Source of the DNA: Sphingomonas pruni NBRC 15498
GTDB taxonomy: Bacteria; Pseudomonadota; Alphaproteobacteria; Sphingomonadales; Sphingomonadaceae
Reading direction: 5' to 3'
Length of the DNA: 46,823 nucleotides
NCBI RefSeq assembly: GCF_001598455.1
Contig: NZ_BCYZ01000033.1
Location: forward strand, 1 to 46,823
The notes below the pieces were generated by a model. The model did no database searches. It saw nothing but the letters and a program-made list of their open reading frames with translations, and was not told where the DNA came from. A program made the position numbers and the translations under genes. Positions within the stretch are counted from its first letter, which is position 1, and the number at the start of each line of letters is the position of its first letter. This document shows positions 28,958-37,082 of this stretch, piece by piece.

Positions 28958-30322
28958 TTAGGGCTGTTTGGCGGGGGCCGAATACCAGCCGGCCGCGCCG
29001 GCGATCACCGCCACTGCCGCGGCCAGCCACAATGCGGCATGGAAAGCCTCGATCGATACGCCGCGTCCGCCGCCCGTCAGCACCAGTCCTATCAGTGCGA
29101 CCGCGACCATGCCGCCGATCCTGGCGGTCGCGTTGTTCACGCCCGACGCGGCGCCGGCATGGTGGCGGTCGACCGAAGCCATAACCGCCGTGGTCAACGG
29201 CGCGACCGCCGCGGTCATGCCGATGCCGATCAACAGCATCGACGGCAGGATATGGGGGATGAACGCGATCGCCGTGCCGGGAATGATCCGCATCGCGGCA
29301 AACCCGGCCGCGACCAGCACCGGCCCCGCCGCCAGCATCCAGCGCGCGCCGATCCGCTCGGCCAGCGCTCCGGCCGCGCGCGATCCCACGCCCATGATCA
29401 ATGGCAACGGCAGGATCGCCGCTCCCGCCGCGGTCGCTCTCCACCCGGTCGAGATCAACAAATAGGGAAGCAACAGCAATACCCCACTCAGCGCCGCGTA
29501 GAGCAGGAAGGTCAGCACGGTAATCGCGCTGAAGCTTCGCGTGGCGAACAAGCCCAGCGGCACCATCGCGCGCGCGCCGCATCGGCTTTCCCACCACAGG
29601 AACGCCGCCGACGCGACTACGCCGCCCGCGATATAATATATTGCCCCCTGCCCGCCGGACGTGGCGATCGTCAGCCCCCAGACGAGCAGGCCGAGCCCGA
29701 TCGTCGCGAAAGCTCCGCCCGGCCAGTCGGGTTTCGCCGCCTCGGGGTCATGACCACCCTCGACCGCGACCACCGCGAGGATGGCGGCGGCAACCGCGAT
29801 CGGCACGATCAGGCCGAACACCCAGCGCCAGCCGGCCGCGTCGACCAGCCAGCCGCCGACGATCGGGCCGATCGCCGCGCCGATCGCGCCCGCCGCCGCC
29901 CAAGTCCCGATCGCCTTGGCGCGCGCTTCGCCCTCGAAATCGGCACCCAGGATCGCCAGGCTCGCCGGCGTCAGCAGCGCCGCGCCGATCCCTTGCGCGA
30001 TGCGCGCCGCGATCAGCCAGCCGAGCGTCGGCGCCGCCATGCACCCGATCGAAGCCATCGCGAACAGCAACAATCCCGCCAGGAACACGCGCTTTCGCCC
30101 GAGTGAATCGGCCAGCGCACCGCCAAGCAACACCAGGGCCGACAGCGGCAACATGTAACCGTTGACGATCCACTGAATGCCGGCGGCGTCGGCGTCGAGC
30201 GCCTTCGCCATCGCCGGCAAGGCGACATTGACCACCGACCCGTCGATCATCGCGACGCTCGACCCCAGCACCGTCGCCCACAGCGCACCTACTCCGGCAC
30301 TGCCTGGGGCGCGGGCGGTCAT
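28958..30322 (-). CDS. MFS transporter of the DHA2 (EmrB/QacA) type
   Basis: The 454-aa transporter has the layout of a 14-helix drug:proton antiporter. The N-terminal helix has SSVAMIDGSVVNVALPAMAK, the DHA2 motif D1 region. The cytoplasmic motif A reads GGALADSLGRKRVFLAG, and motif C is GAIGAAIGPIVGGWLVD. The substrate is unknown; related proteins export hydrophobic toxicants or dyes. Its start overlaps the trmO stop by ATGA, so it is translated from the same message. Confidence 0.9.
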   Translation of the reverse strand: MTARAPGSAGVGALWATVLGSSVAMIDGSVVNVALPAMAKALDADAAGIQWIVNGYMLPLSALVLLGGALADSLGRKRVFLAGLLLFAMASIGCMAAPTLGWLIAARIAQGIGAALLTPASLAILGADFEGEARAKAIGTWAAAGAIGAAIGPIVGGWLVDAAGWRWVFGLIVPIAVAAAILAVVAVEGGHDPEAAKPDWPGGAFATIGLGLLVWGLTIATSGGQGAIYYIAGGVVASAAFLWWESRCGARAMVPLGLFATRSFSAITVLTFLLYAALSGVLLLLPYLLISTGWRATAAGAAILPLPLIMGVGSRAAGALAERIGARWMLAAGPVLVAAGFAAMRIIPGTAIAFIPHILPSMLLIGIGMTAAVAPLTTAVMASVDRHHAGAASGVNNATARIGGMVAVALIGLVLTGGGRGVSIEAFHAALWLAAAVAVIAGAAGWYSAPAKQP

Positions 30323-30783
30323 GCCTGCCAATATCCCGCCATCAACTCGCTCGCCCAATCGGGCTGGCGCAAATCGCCGCGCGGCAGGAATTCGCGCAGC
30401 ACCGGTTTGATGTCGATCACCGGCGTGCCGTCGATCGCGTCGAGCCCGCGAACGTGGAGCCGCGTGCCCTCGACCTTCTCGATCCGGCAGATGGTGATGC
30501 CGATCCGGTTGGGCCGGTTCTTGCCGCGCTGCGCGAAGATGCCGACTAGCGGCCAGTCGGCGCGGTTGCGCGGGTGGCGCGCGCCGGTCTCGATCCTGTC
30601 CGGCGGGACGCGATCGAACACGAAGGCGATCTCGGCATGGCTGAAGGCATCGAGCCCGGCCAGCGCTTCGGGCCCGAAGCGCGGTTCGAGCTCGATCACC
30701 GCGGTCTCGCGATCCCAATCGTCGTCGACCGCTTCCGCGCGGCCGCCGCGAACATAGGCGATCTGCTCGATCTCGAAGGCCAT
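30319..30783 (-). CDS. trmO: tRNA m6t6A37 methyltransferase TrmO (TsaA/YaeB family)
   Basis: This 154-aa single-domain beta-barrel protein has the TsaA-like signature: HPRNRADWPLVGIFAQRGKN followed by RPNRIGITICRI, and the LDAIDGTPVIDIKP strand. In E. coli this protein N6-methylates t6A at position 37 of threonyl tRNAs using SAM. The protein is shorter than E. coli TrmO (about 235 aa), as in many bacteria that carry only the TsaA-like core. It is embedded between two transporter genes with overlap on one side, which is unusual for a tRNA-modifying enzyme. Confidence 0.85.
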   Translation of the reverse strand: MAFEIEQIAYVRGGRAEAVDDDWDRETAVIELEPRFGPEALAGLDAFSHAEIAFVFDRVPPDRIETGARHPRNRADWPLVGIFAQRGKNRPNRIGITICRIEKVEGTRLHVRGLDAIDGTPVIDIKPVLREFLPRGDLRQPDWASELMAGYWQA

Positions 30784-30792
30784 GCCCGTCTC

Positions 30793-31710
30793 CTACCATG
30801 CGCCGGCAAGCGCGAGCACTACGCCGATCGCGACCAGCAGCAACCCCGCGACTTCGCTTTTGGCGGTCTTCTCGCCCAGATAGAAATGCGCGAACGCCAT
30901 GGTGAAGGCGACCTCCACCTGGCCGACGATCCGCACCAGCGCGACCGGCGCCGAGGCGAAGCCGGTGAACCAGCAGGCCGAGGCGACCGACGACATCAGC
31001 CCCACCTGTCCCGCGGTCCGCCATTCGGCGAACACCTTCGCCACCTGGTCACGCTCGCGCCAGAACAGATAGCTGCCCTGCATCAGCGTCTGCAGCGCAA
31101 CCGTCATCGCCAAGACGATCAGCGCGGCGCGGACATGATCGGCCGTCGCGACTTCCATCGTCGCGCGGCGGATCGCGATCGTCGTCAGCGCGAACACGAA
31201 GCCCGAGGCAATGCCGTAACGTGCCGCGGGCTGGCCGAGCGACCGCAACAATTCGCCCGGCCCCGTCCTTTTGCCGCCTGTCGACAACACCATCACGCCC
31301 ACCACGCCGAAACCGATCCCTAGCCAGGTGAGAACGCTCAGATGGTCGCCGAGCAGCACCACCGACAGGACCGCGCTCTGAACCGCTTCGGTCTTCGAAT
31401 AGGCCGTACCGACGACGAAGTTGCGCTCGCTGAACGCCATCAACAGCAAGTTGGTCGCGATGATCTGCGCCAGCCCGCCCGCCGCACAGAACAGGACGAA
31501 CCAATGCCCCAGCGCCGGGAACGCCGCAGGCGCGATCAGAAACTGATAGGCGAGCATCATCGCGGCCGCGACCGGCAGGCCATAGAGATAGCGGACCAGC
31601 CCCGCCGCATTGACCGACAAGGTCCGCGACATGCGCCGCTGCACCGCAGTCCGCCATGCCTGGAGTGCTCCCGCGAGCAGGGTCGCGGGCAGCCAGATCG
31701 GGAAACTCAC
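30793..31710 (-). CDS. EamA/DMT-superfamily transporter
   Basis: The 305-aa membrane protein has about ten helices in two EamA repeats. Helix-end motifs SKTEAVQSAVLSVVLLGDHL and SEVAGLLLVAIGVVLALAGA are typical of drug/metabolite transporters; substrates vary from amino acids to nucleosides. The start is GTG and overlaps the upstream 160-aa gene stop (GTGA), so the two are coupled. Confidence 0.8.
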   Translation of the reverse strand: MSFPIWLPATLLAGALQAWRTAVQRRMSRTLSVNAAGLVRYLYGLPVAAAMMLAYQFLIAPAAFPALGHWFVLFCAAGGLAQIIATNLLLMAFSERNFVVGTAYSKTEAVQSAVLSVVLLGDHLSVLTWLGIGFGVVGVMVLSTGGKRTGPGELLRSLGQPAARYGIASGFVFALTTIAIRRATMEVATADHVRAALIVLAMTVALQTLMQGSYLFWRERDQVAKVFAEWRTAGQVGLMSSVASACWFTGFASAPVALVRIVGQVEVAFTMAFAHFYLGEKTAKSEVAGLLLVAIGVVLALAGAW

Positions 31711-32189
31711 GCCTCGCGAGCCTGAACGGTGCGCGCGAGGAACTCGAGGATCGCCTTTTCGTCCTTGCCCTTGGGGCCGCGCCCGACGCGGACCAGCGCG
31801 GCTCCGAACACCATCATCGTCAACGGAATGCCGCCGAACGGGCCCCAGAATTCGAACGGAGCGCCGTTGATCGCGGAAATTCCGGCGACCACGAGGAAGA
31901 TCGACAGGAAGCCGAACCAGAAGATCATGAAGCAGGTAACGTTGCTCGCCTGCCCGATCTTTCCCTCGATCCGGGTGCCGGTGCCGTCGGGCTGCATTGT
32001 CGCAGTCAGTCGGACATTCATGTTGGTCTGCACGTTGGGGCGATAGACGAACAGCATCATGTCCTGCTCGCTGCCATGCCCGGTCACGCCCTTTTTGGGC
32101 TTGGCCTTCTCGTCACCCAGGACGTCGCGCAGCCTGGTTGCCAGTGCGATTGGGGCGAGCGGAGAGTGGAGGACGATTTTCCGGCTCAT
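31707..32189 (-). CDS. Two-helix membrane protein of unknown function
   Basis: The 160-aa protein has an N-terminal soluble half (about 1-80), a hairpin of two membrane helices (about 86-106 and 113-133), and a C-terminal helix KDEKAILEFLARTV. No known domain is recognised, though the soluble part (FVYRPNVQTNMNVRLTATMQ) looks like a beta-sheet. The start follows the DUF559 stop directly (TGAATG). The ribosome site GGGAGGATT is supplied by the end of a palindromic repeat. Confidence 0.7.
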   Translation of the reverse strand: MSRKIVLHSPLAPIALATRLRDVLGDEKAKPKKGVTGHGSEQDMMLFVYRPNVQTNMNVRLTATMQPDGTGTRIEGKIGQASNVTCFMIFWFGFLSIFLVVAGISAINGAPFEFWGPFGGIPLTMMVFGAALVRVGRGPKGKDEKAILEFLARTVQAREA

Positions 32190-32594
32190 TCAATCCTCCC
32201 TATGCGCAGCATGGGGAGGGGGACCAGCCGAAGGCTGGTGGAGGGGAAATGTCCCGCACTCCGCAACGATCAGACGCGTTACGGAGTCCAGGTCGCTCAA
32301 CACATCCGCTGCCGCAACACGAAGCGTACGGATTCCTTGATCAGCCACCCAGGCGTCACGTTCGGCGTCCCGCTGTGGTTGGTCGCCGCGTTCATGTGCT
32401 TCGCCGTCGACCTCAATGGCAAGCTTGGCCGACGGGCAGTAGAAATCGAGCGAGTACAAGCCGATTGGATGTTGGTGCCTGAAGCGCAATCCGTCGGGCC
32501 GGCCGCGCATCCACTGCCACATAATGATCTCTGGCAACGTCATTTCACGGCGAAGCTTTCTCGCCCGTTCGACCGTTTTTCTAGGTGCCGGCAT
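32190..32594 (-). CDS. DUF559 endonuclease-like protein bounded by repeats
   Basis: The 134-aa protein is a DUF559 / very-short-patch-repair-like endonuclease fold. The N-terminal ARKLRREMTLPEIIMWQWMR and FRHQHPIGLYSLDFYCPSAK match the family, with the catalytic-type LAIEVDGEAHERGD (D/E-x-D) segment and a C-terminal ADVLSDLDSVTRLIV. The gene is framed by palindromic repeats. Its start codon and ribosome site (GGAGGGGAATG) fall in the outer repeat, and its last 18 codons and stop are repeat sequence (32192-32248). The function of DUF559 proteins is not established; relatives occur near mobile DNA. Confidence 0.85.
   Translation of the reverse strand: MPAPRKTVERARKLRREMTLPEIIMWQWMRGRPDGLRFRHQHPIGLYSLDFYCPSAKLAIEVDGEAHERGDQPQRDAERDAWVADQGIRTLRVAAADVLSDLDSVTRLIVAECGTFPLHQPSAGPPPHAAHRED
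32192..32248. repeat. Two-hairpin repeat (AATCCTCCC...GGTGGAGGGGAA), inner copy
   Basis: The unit runs AATCCTCCC, a CCTCCC...GGGAGG hairpin with inner ATGC/GCAT, GGGGGACC, a CCAGCC-GAA-GGCTGG hairpin, then GGTGGAGGGGAA. It encodes the C-terminus of DUF559 and ends as the ribosome site of the 160-aa gene on the minus strand. Confidence 0.8.
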
Positions 32595-32719
32595 TCCCCT
32601 CCACCGCGCTTCGCGCGGTCCCCCTCCCCATCTGCGATGGGGAGGATTTAGACCAATCCTCCCTGCGCGCGAAGCGCGTGGGGAGGGGGACCGTTCGCGA
32701 AGCGAATGGTGGAGGGGAA
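32593..32719. repeat. Two inverted copies of the same repeat, outer pair
   Basis: An inverted copy (32593-32649, from ATTCCCCTCCACC to GGGGAGGATT) and a direct copy (32655-32719, from AATCCTCCC to GGTGGAGGGGAAT) face each other with a 5-nt gap. The variable hairpin sequences differ but the framing blocks match. They separate DUF559 from the fumarase gene. Confidence 0.8.
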
Positions 32720-32736
32720 TAATCCCCACCCTTCCC

Positions 32737-34260
32737 TTATACCCGCTCCAACAGCTTCTCTTTCGCGATCTTCTCGCGCCACACCAACGGCGCCAGCTGG
32801 TGGACATTGTTGCCTTCGCTATCCACCGCGACCGTCACCGGGAAATCGACCACCTCGAATTCGTAGATCGCTTCCATCCCCAGATCCTCGAACCCGACGA
32901 CCTTCGATCCCTTGATCGCCCGCGCCACCAGATAGGCCGCGCCGCCGACCGCCATCAGATAGGCCGACTTGGCGTCCTTTATCGCCTCAGTCGCGGCGGG
33001 GCCGCGCTCGGCCTTGCCGACGCACGCCAACAGGCCCTGATCGAGCATCATGCGCATGAATTTGTCCATCCGGGTCGCGGTGGTCGGGCCCGCCGGGCCG
33101 ACAATCTCCTCGCCGACCGGATCGACCGGGCCGACATAATAGATCACCCGGCCCTTGAAGCTCACCGGCAGTTCCTCGCCCTTGGCCAGCATGTCGGCGA
33201 TGCGCTTGTGCGCGGCATCGCGGCCGGTCAGCATCTTGCCGTTGAGCAACAAGCGATCGCCCTGCTTCCACGACTGCACCACTTCCGGCGTCAGCGTGTC
33301 GAGGTCGACGCGGATCGCCGCCTTGTCCGGCGTCCAATTGACGTCGGGCCATTCGTCAAGCTTGGGCGCTTCGAGAAAAGCCGGGCCCGACCCGTCGAGC
33401 GTGAAATGCGCGTGGCGCGTCGCGGCACAATTGGGGATCATCGCCACCGGCTTGCCCGCGGCATGGCACGGCGCGTCCATGATCTTGACGTCGAGGATGG
33501 TGGATAGGCCGCCCAGTCCCTGCGCGCCGATGCCGAGCGCGTTGACCTTGTCGAAAATTTCGATGCGTAGCGCCTCGATATCGGTCTTCGGCCCGCGCTC
33601 TTTCAACGTCGCCATGTCGATCTGTTCCATCAGCGCCTTCTTGGCGAGCAGCACGCAATGTTCCGCCGTCCCGCCGATGCCGATGCCGAGCATGCCCGGC
33701 GGGCACCAGCCGGCGCCCATTTGCGGCAACATCTCGAGCACCCAGTCGACGATCGAATCGGACGGGTTCATCATCTTGAACTTGGACTTGTTCTCCGAAC
33801 CGCCGCCCTTGGCCGCTACGTCGACCGACACCCGGCTGCCGGGCACCATTTCGACATGGAGCACGCACGGTGTATTGTCCTTGGTGTTGCGCCGCGTGAA
33901 CGCCGGGTCGGCCAGCACCGACGCGCGCAACTTGTTCTCGGGATTGAGGTATGCGAGCCGCACGCCCTCATCGACGACCTCCTGCATCGAGCGGGACGTG
34001 TCGTCGAGGCGGCAATCCATGCCCCATTTGACGAACACATTGACGATGCCGGTATCTTGGCAGATCGGCCGGTGCCCCTCCGCGCACATCCGGCTGTTGG
34101 TCAGGATCTGCGCGATCGCATCCTTGGCCGCGGGCGATTGCTCCGCTTCGTACGCCACGCCGAGCGCGCGGATATAATCCATCGGGTGGTAGTAGGAGAT
34201 GAACTGGAGCGCGTCGGCGACGCTCTCGATCAGATCGGCTGCGCGGATGGTCGTGGTCAT
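32737..34260 (-). CDS. Class I fumarate hydratase
   Basis: This 507-aa iron-sulfur fumarase interconverts fumarate and malate in the TCA cycle. Cluster ligands are C67 in RPICQDTG, the Cys of WCPPGMLGIGIGG, and the Cys of IPNCAATRHAHF. The C-terminal beta domain has GRVIYYVGPVDPVGEEIVGP and GPTTATRMDKFMRMMLDQGL. Single-chain class I enzymes with both domains are the usual type in sphingomonads (fumA/fumB-like). Oxygen sensitivity of the cluster is expected. It is divergent from the HAD gene, and a double palindromic repeat follows its stop. Confidence 0.95.
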   Translation of the reverse strand: MTTTIRAADLIESVADALQFISYYHPMDYIRALGVAYEAEQSPAAKDAIAQILTNSRMCAEGHRPICQDTGIVNVFVKWGMDCRLDDTSRSMQEVVDEGVRLAYLNPENKLRASVLADPAFTRRNTKDNTPCVLHVEMVPGSRVSVDVAAKGGGSENKSKFKMMNPSDSIVDWVLEMLPQMGAGWCPPGMLGIGIGGTAEHCVLLAKKALMEQIDMATLKERGPKTDIEALRIEIFDKVNALGIGAQGLGGLSTILDVKIMDAPCHAAGKPVAMIPNCAATRHAHFTLDGSGPAFLEAPKLDEWPDVNWTPDKAAIRVDLDTLTPEVVQSWKQGDRLLLNGKMLTGRDAAHKRIADMLAKGEELPVSFKGRVIYYVGPVDPVGEEIVGPAGPTTATRMDKFMRMMLDQGLLACVGKAERGPAATEAIKDAKSAYLMAVGGAAYLVARAIKGSKVVGFEDLGMEAIYEFEVVDFPVTVAVDSEGNNVHQLAPLVWREKIAKEKLLERV

Positions 34261-34307
34261 GAACGGGCCCTCTAGCGCCGAGCGCGGCGATGAAACAAGA
34301 AGGCGCG

Positions 34308-35024
34308 ATGAAACTCCCCAAGGCCCTTGCCTTCGACGTGTTCGGCACGGTGGTGGACTGGCGTGGCGGAATAGCTCGCGAGGCCGCGCCGTTGCTCGAT
34401 CTGCTGGGCCGCACCGACATCACGCCCGAAGCATTCGCCGACGGCTGGCGCGCGCGGTATCAGCCTGCGATGGCGTGCGTGCGGTCGGGCGAACGTCCGT
34501 TCGTGATCCTCGACACGCTTCATCGCGAGACACTGGAAGATTTGCTGATCAGTCTCGATATCGACTCCGCCGCGGTCGGCGACGCGCGATTGCACGGGCT
34601 GACGCTCGCCTGGCACCGGCTCGATCCGTGGCCCGATGCGGTTGCCGGACTGACGCGGCTCAAGGCGCGATTCCCGATCGTCACCCTGTCCAACGGCAAC
34701 ATCGCCCTGATGCTCGACATGGCCCGCCGCGCCGGACTGCCCTGGGACGCGATCCTGGGCGCGGAAGTCAGCGGGCATTACAAGCCGGACCCCGAGGCCT
34801 ATCTCGCGACCGCTCGGCAACTCGGCATCCAGCCCGATGAACTCTGTCTCGTCGCCGCGCACCATAGCGATCTCGCCGCGGCCCGCGATTGCGGTCTGAT
34901 GACCGCTTATGTCGATCGCCCGATGGAATATGGCGGGCGACCAGCGCCCGACCGGCATTTCGCGCAGAATTGGGAATGGAGCGTTGGGAGCCTGATCGAG
35001 TTGGCGGACTTGCTCGGCGCCTAG
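34308..35024 (+). CDS. Haloacid dehalogenase type II (HAD superfamily)
   Basis: The 238-aa HAD hydrolase has nucleophile Asp in ALAFDVFGTVVDWRGG, motif II in VTLSNGN, the Lys of the SGHYKPDPEAY segment, and the motif IV region LCLVAAHHSDLAAARDCG. FDVFGTVVDW is typical of (S)-2-haloacid dehalogenases, which hydrolyse short 2-haloalkanoates, but many family members have other small phosphoester or haloacid substrates. ATG 34308 follows AAGAAGG; an ATG at 34290 would add six residues. Confidence 0.88.
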   Translation: MKLPKALAFDVFGTVVDWRGGIAREAAPLLDLLGRTDITPEAFADGWRARYQPAMACVRSGERPFVILDTLHRETLEDLLISLDIDSAAVGDARLHGLTLAWHRLDPWPDAVAGLTRLKARFPIVTLSNGNIALMLDMARRAGLPWDAILGAEVSGHYKPDPEAYLATARQLGIQPDELCLVAAHHSDLAAARDCGLMTAYVDRPMEYGGRPAPDRHFAQNWEWSVGSLIELADLLGA

Positions 35025-35094
35025 TCGAACCGCGCGGCGAGGTCTGCCGCGCCTGATCTGACATGATCAACTTTCGACCGCGCCACCACCAGTT

Positions 35095-35182
35095 CGTCGC
35101 CCCGGCGAAGGCCGGGGCCGCCGGGTTGTCAGGCGAAGGCGTTGCGTGAAACACAACGGCCCCGGCCTTCGCCGGGGTGACG
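35095..35182. repeat. Long inverted repeat (GTCGCCCCGGCGAAGG type)
   Basis: Two 26-nt arms (35095-35120 and 35157-35182) match as inverted copies at 25 of 26 positions. Each arm contains its own palindrome CCCCGGC-GAAG-GCCGGGG. Spacing between arms is 36 nt. It lies between the convergent HAD and DUF1993 genes and is related in form to the element at 6698-6793. Confidence 0.85.
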
Positions 35183-35202
35183 ATAGGGTCAAGCGGGTGC
35201 CG

Positions 35203-35736
35203 CTAAAACTCGCCGACCGCCGAAGTTCGCAACCGCCCCTCATAGTCCCGCTTGCCGATCGGCACGCCGCGCGAGCGCAATATGTCGTAAGCGGTGACGG
35301 CGTGAAAATGGAAGTTCGGTAGCGAGAAGGAGAGGATGAACTCCTCCGCCGTGAAGGCAAGCTGGCGCGGGCCGATCTGGAGGTCGAGATCCCTGCCGGC
35401 GCAGGCATCGATCTCCTCGCGCGTGAATGCCCGCAGCATGGTTTCCGCGCGCCCGACCATCGCCTGAAGATCGGCGAACGGCATCGAGCCGATCAGCCCG
35501 GGCGGATCGAACACACCGGTCTTCAGCGTTTCCACCCCCCAGGCGGCGTGATGCGACAGCGCCTCGATCTGAAAATGAAACGGGGCCATGTCGGGATAGA
35601 GACGAGCCTCGACGAAATCGTCGGGGTCGGCGCCGTTCCGTTCGCAGTGACTGACCGCGCGATCGAGGAATCCCGCGACGGCGCTCACCGTCTGCAGAAA
35701 GGTCGGCACGCTGAGGTCGTAGAGTGAAGTCGCCAT
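35203..35736 (-). CDS. DUF1993 protein
   Basis: The 177-aa protein matches DUF1993, a DinB-like helical bundle: LYDLSVPTFLQTVSAVAGFL, RLYPDMAPFHFQIEALSHHA and LPNFHFHAVTAYDILRSRGV. Conserved His residues near 60 (SHHA) and 144 (FHFHAVTAYDILR) resemble metal sites of DinB relatives. The function is unknown. It is the last gene of the HxlR-associated operon, 23 nt after the GST stop. Confidence 0.9.
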   Translation of the reverse strand: MATSLYDLSVPTFLQTVSAVAGFLDRAVSHCERNGADPDDFVEARLYPDMAPFHFQIEALSHHAAWGVETLKTGVFDPPGLIGSMPFADLQAMVGRAETMLRAFTREEIDACAGRDLDLQIGPRQLAFTAEEFILSFSLPNFHFHAVTAYDILRSRGVPIGKRDYEGRLRTSAVGEF

Positions 35737-35759
35737 CAGTTTCTCTCTCGTCGGGCGAG

Positions 35760-36419
35760 CTAGTCGCGTCCCTCCGGTGCGCCGAGCGGGAAATAGTGGC
35801 GATAGGGCCGCGCCTCATCGAGCGCGCGGGCGTAGCTCGGCCGCGCGAGCAGTCGGTCGCGATAGGCCCAGACGTTGGCGAACGACTTGGGGATCGCATG
35901 GCTCCAATCGGCGTAGAGCAATGCTGGCGCCGCCGCGCAATCGGCCAGGCTGAACGCATCGCCCGCCACCCATTCGCGCCCCGCCAGGTGCTTGTCGAGC
36001 ACGGCATAGGCTGTGTCGAGCGCGCCGTGCCATCTGGCATCGTCTTTCGCCTCGCGGCCAAGTGCGCCATAGACAAGACGTTGCTGCGGATAGCTGACAT
36101 AATTGTCGAAGAAGCGGTCCCACATCCGCGCCTCGACAGCAGCGATGGGATCGCCGGGGATCAACGGCTTGTCGGGATATTTTGCGTCGAGATATTCGAT
36201 GATCGTGGTGGTCTCGAACACCACTCGCCTGTCATTTTCATCGGCTCCATCGGTCAGTACCGGAAACCGCCCGATCGGCCACAGCGCGGCGAACTCGCTT
36301 GCCGCCGGCTCGCTGCCGTCGAGCATCACTTCCTCGAACGCCACGCCCTTTTCATAGAACGCCGTCTTGGCTTTTTGGCAGTAGGACGAGAAGGGATGCG
36401 CGTAGAGCTTCAGTGTCAC
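35760..36419 (-). CDS. Glutathione S-transferase family protein
   Basis: The 219-aa GST has an N-terminal thioredoxin-fold domain (LKLYAHPFSSYCQKAKTAFY, with S/C at 11-14 as the possible catalytic site; GRFPVLTDG; VFETTTIIEYLDAKYP) and a helical C-terminal domain (WVAGDAFSLADCAAAPALLY). It conjugates or reduces electrophiles with glutathione; the exact class is not clear. The start is GTG, one base after the DHFR-like stop on the minus strand, so it is tightly coupled to the HxlR-controlled operon. Confidence 0.9.
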   Translation of the reverse strand: MTLKLYAHPFSSYCQKAKTAFYEKGVAFEEVMLDGSEPAASEFAALWPIGRFPVLTDGADENDRRVVFETTTIIEYLDAKYPDKPLIPGDPIAAVEARMWDRFFDNYVSYPQQRLVYGALGREAKDDARWHGALDTAYAVLDKHLAGREWVAGDAFSLADCAAAPALLYADWSHAIPKSFANVWAYRDRLLARPSYARALDEARPYRHYFPLGAPEGRD

Positions 36420-36420
36420 G

Positions 36421-37068
36421 TCACTTTCCCTTCGCCAGCACGATGTGGAGAGCGCGCTCGCCCATTACCTGCTCGGTCGGGGCGTAGCCGAGCGCGCGCA
36501 GGTCGATCCCCTCGAACATCGCCTCGCCCTGCCCCAGCACGACCGGCGACACGGCGTAATGGAGTTCGTCGATCAACCCCGCCTGCAGATATTGCCGCAC
36601 GGTGGACACCCCGCCGCCGATCTTGACGTCTAGATCGCCTGCCGCGGCGCGCGCCTGTTCGAGGGCGCTTTCGATTCCGTCGGTGACGAAGATGAAGGTG
36701 GTGCCGCCTTCCATCTCGATCGGCGGATGCGGGTGATGGGTCAGAATATAGGTCGGCGCATGATAAGGCGGGTTGTCGCCCCACCAGCCTTTCCAATCGG
36801 TGCCGTTCCACTCGCCGCGGATCGGCCCGTACATGTTGCGGCCCAGGATGAACGCGCCAAACCCGGTCATCGCCCGCTCGCCGAAATCGTTGTCGATCCC
36901 AGTCTCGCCGTCCCCTTTCCCGATCATGGTCTGGAAGAAGCGCGTCGGGAAGAACCAGCCGTGCACCTCGCGGCCGTTCTTGCCGAGCGGATCGTCGAGG
37001 CTCTGCTCGGGTCCGGCACCGAAGCCATCAACCGATACCGAAAACGCACCGACACGTACCTTACCCAT
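36421..37068 (-). CDS. RibD/dihydrofolate-reductase-like reductase
   Basis: This 215-aa protein has the RibD C-terminal/DHFR fold. VRVGAFSVSVDGFGAGPEQS is at the N-terminus, FGERAMTGFGAFILGRNMYG mid-protein, and VKIGGGVSTVRQYLQAGLID near the end. These proteins are NADPH-dependent reductases of unknown substrate, often in stress-linked operons, and are distinct from the folate enzyme FolA. ATGs at 37071 and 37068 are both possible after GGGAGAGAG; the latter is used. It is the second gene of the HxlR-associated operon. Confidence 0.88.
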   Translation of the reverse strand: MGKVRVGAFSVSVDGFGAGPEQSLDDPLGKNGREVHGWFFPTRFFQTMIGKGDGETGIDNDFGERAMTGFGAFILGRNMYGPIRGEWNGTDWKGWWGDNPPYHAPTYILTHHPHPPIEMEGGTTFIFVTDGIESALEQARAAAGDLDVKIGGGVSTVRQYLQAGLIDELHYAVSPVVLGQGEAMFEGIDLRALGYAPTEQVMGERALHIVLAKGK

Positions 37069-37082
37069 CATCTCTCTCCCAC

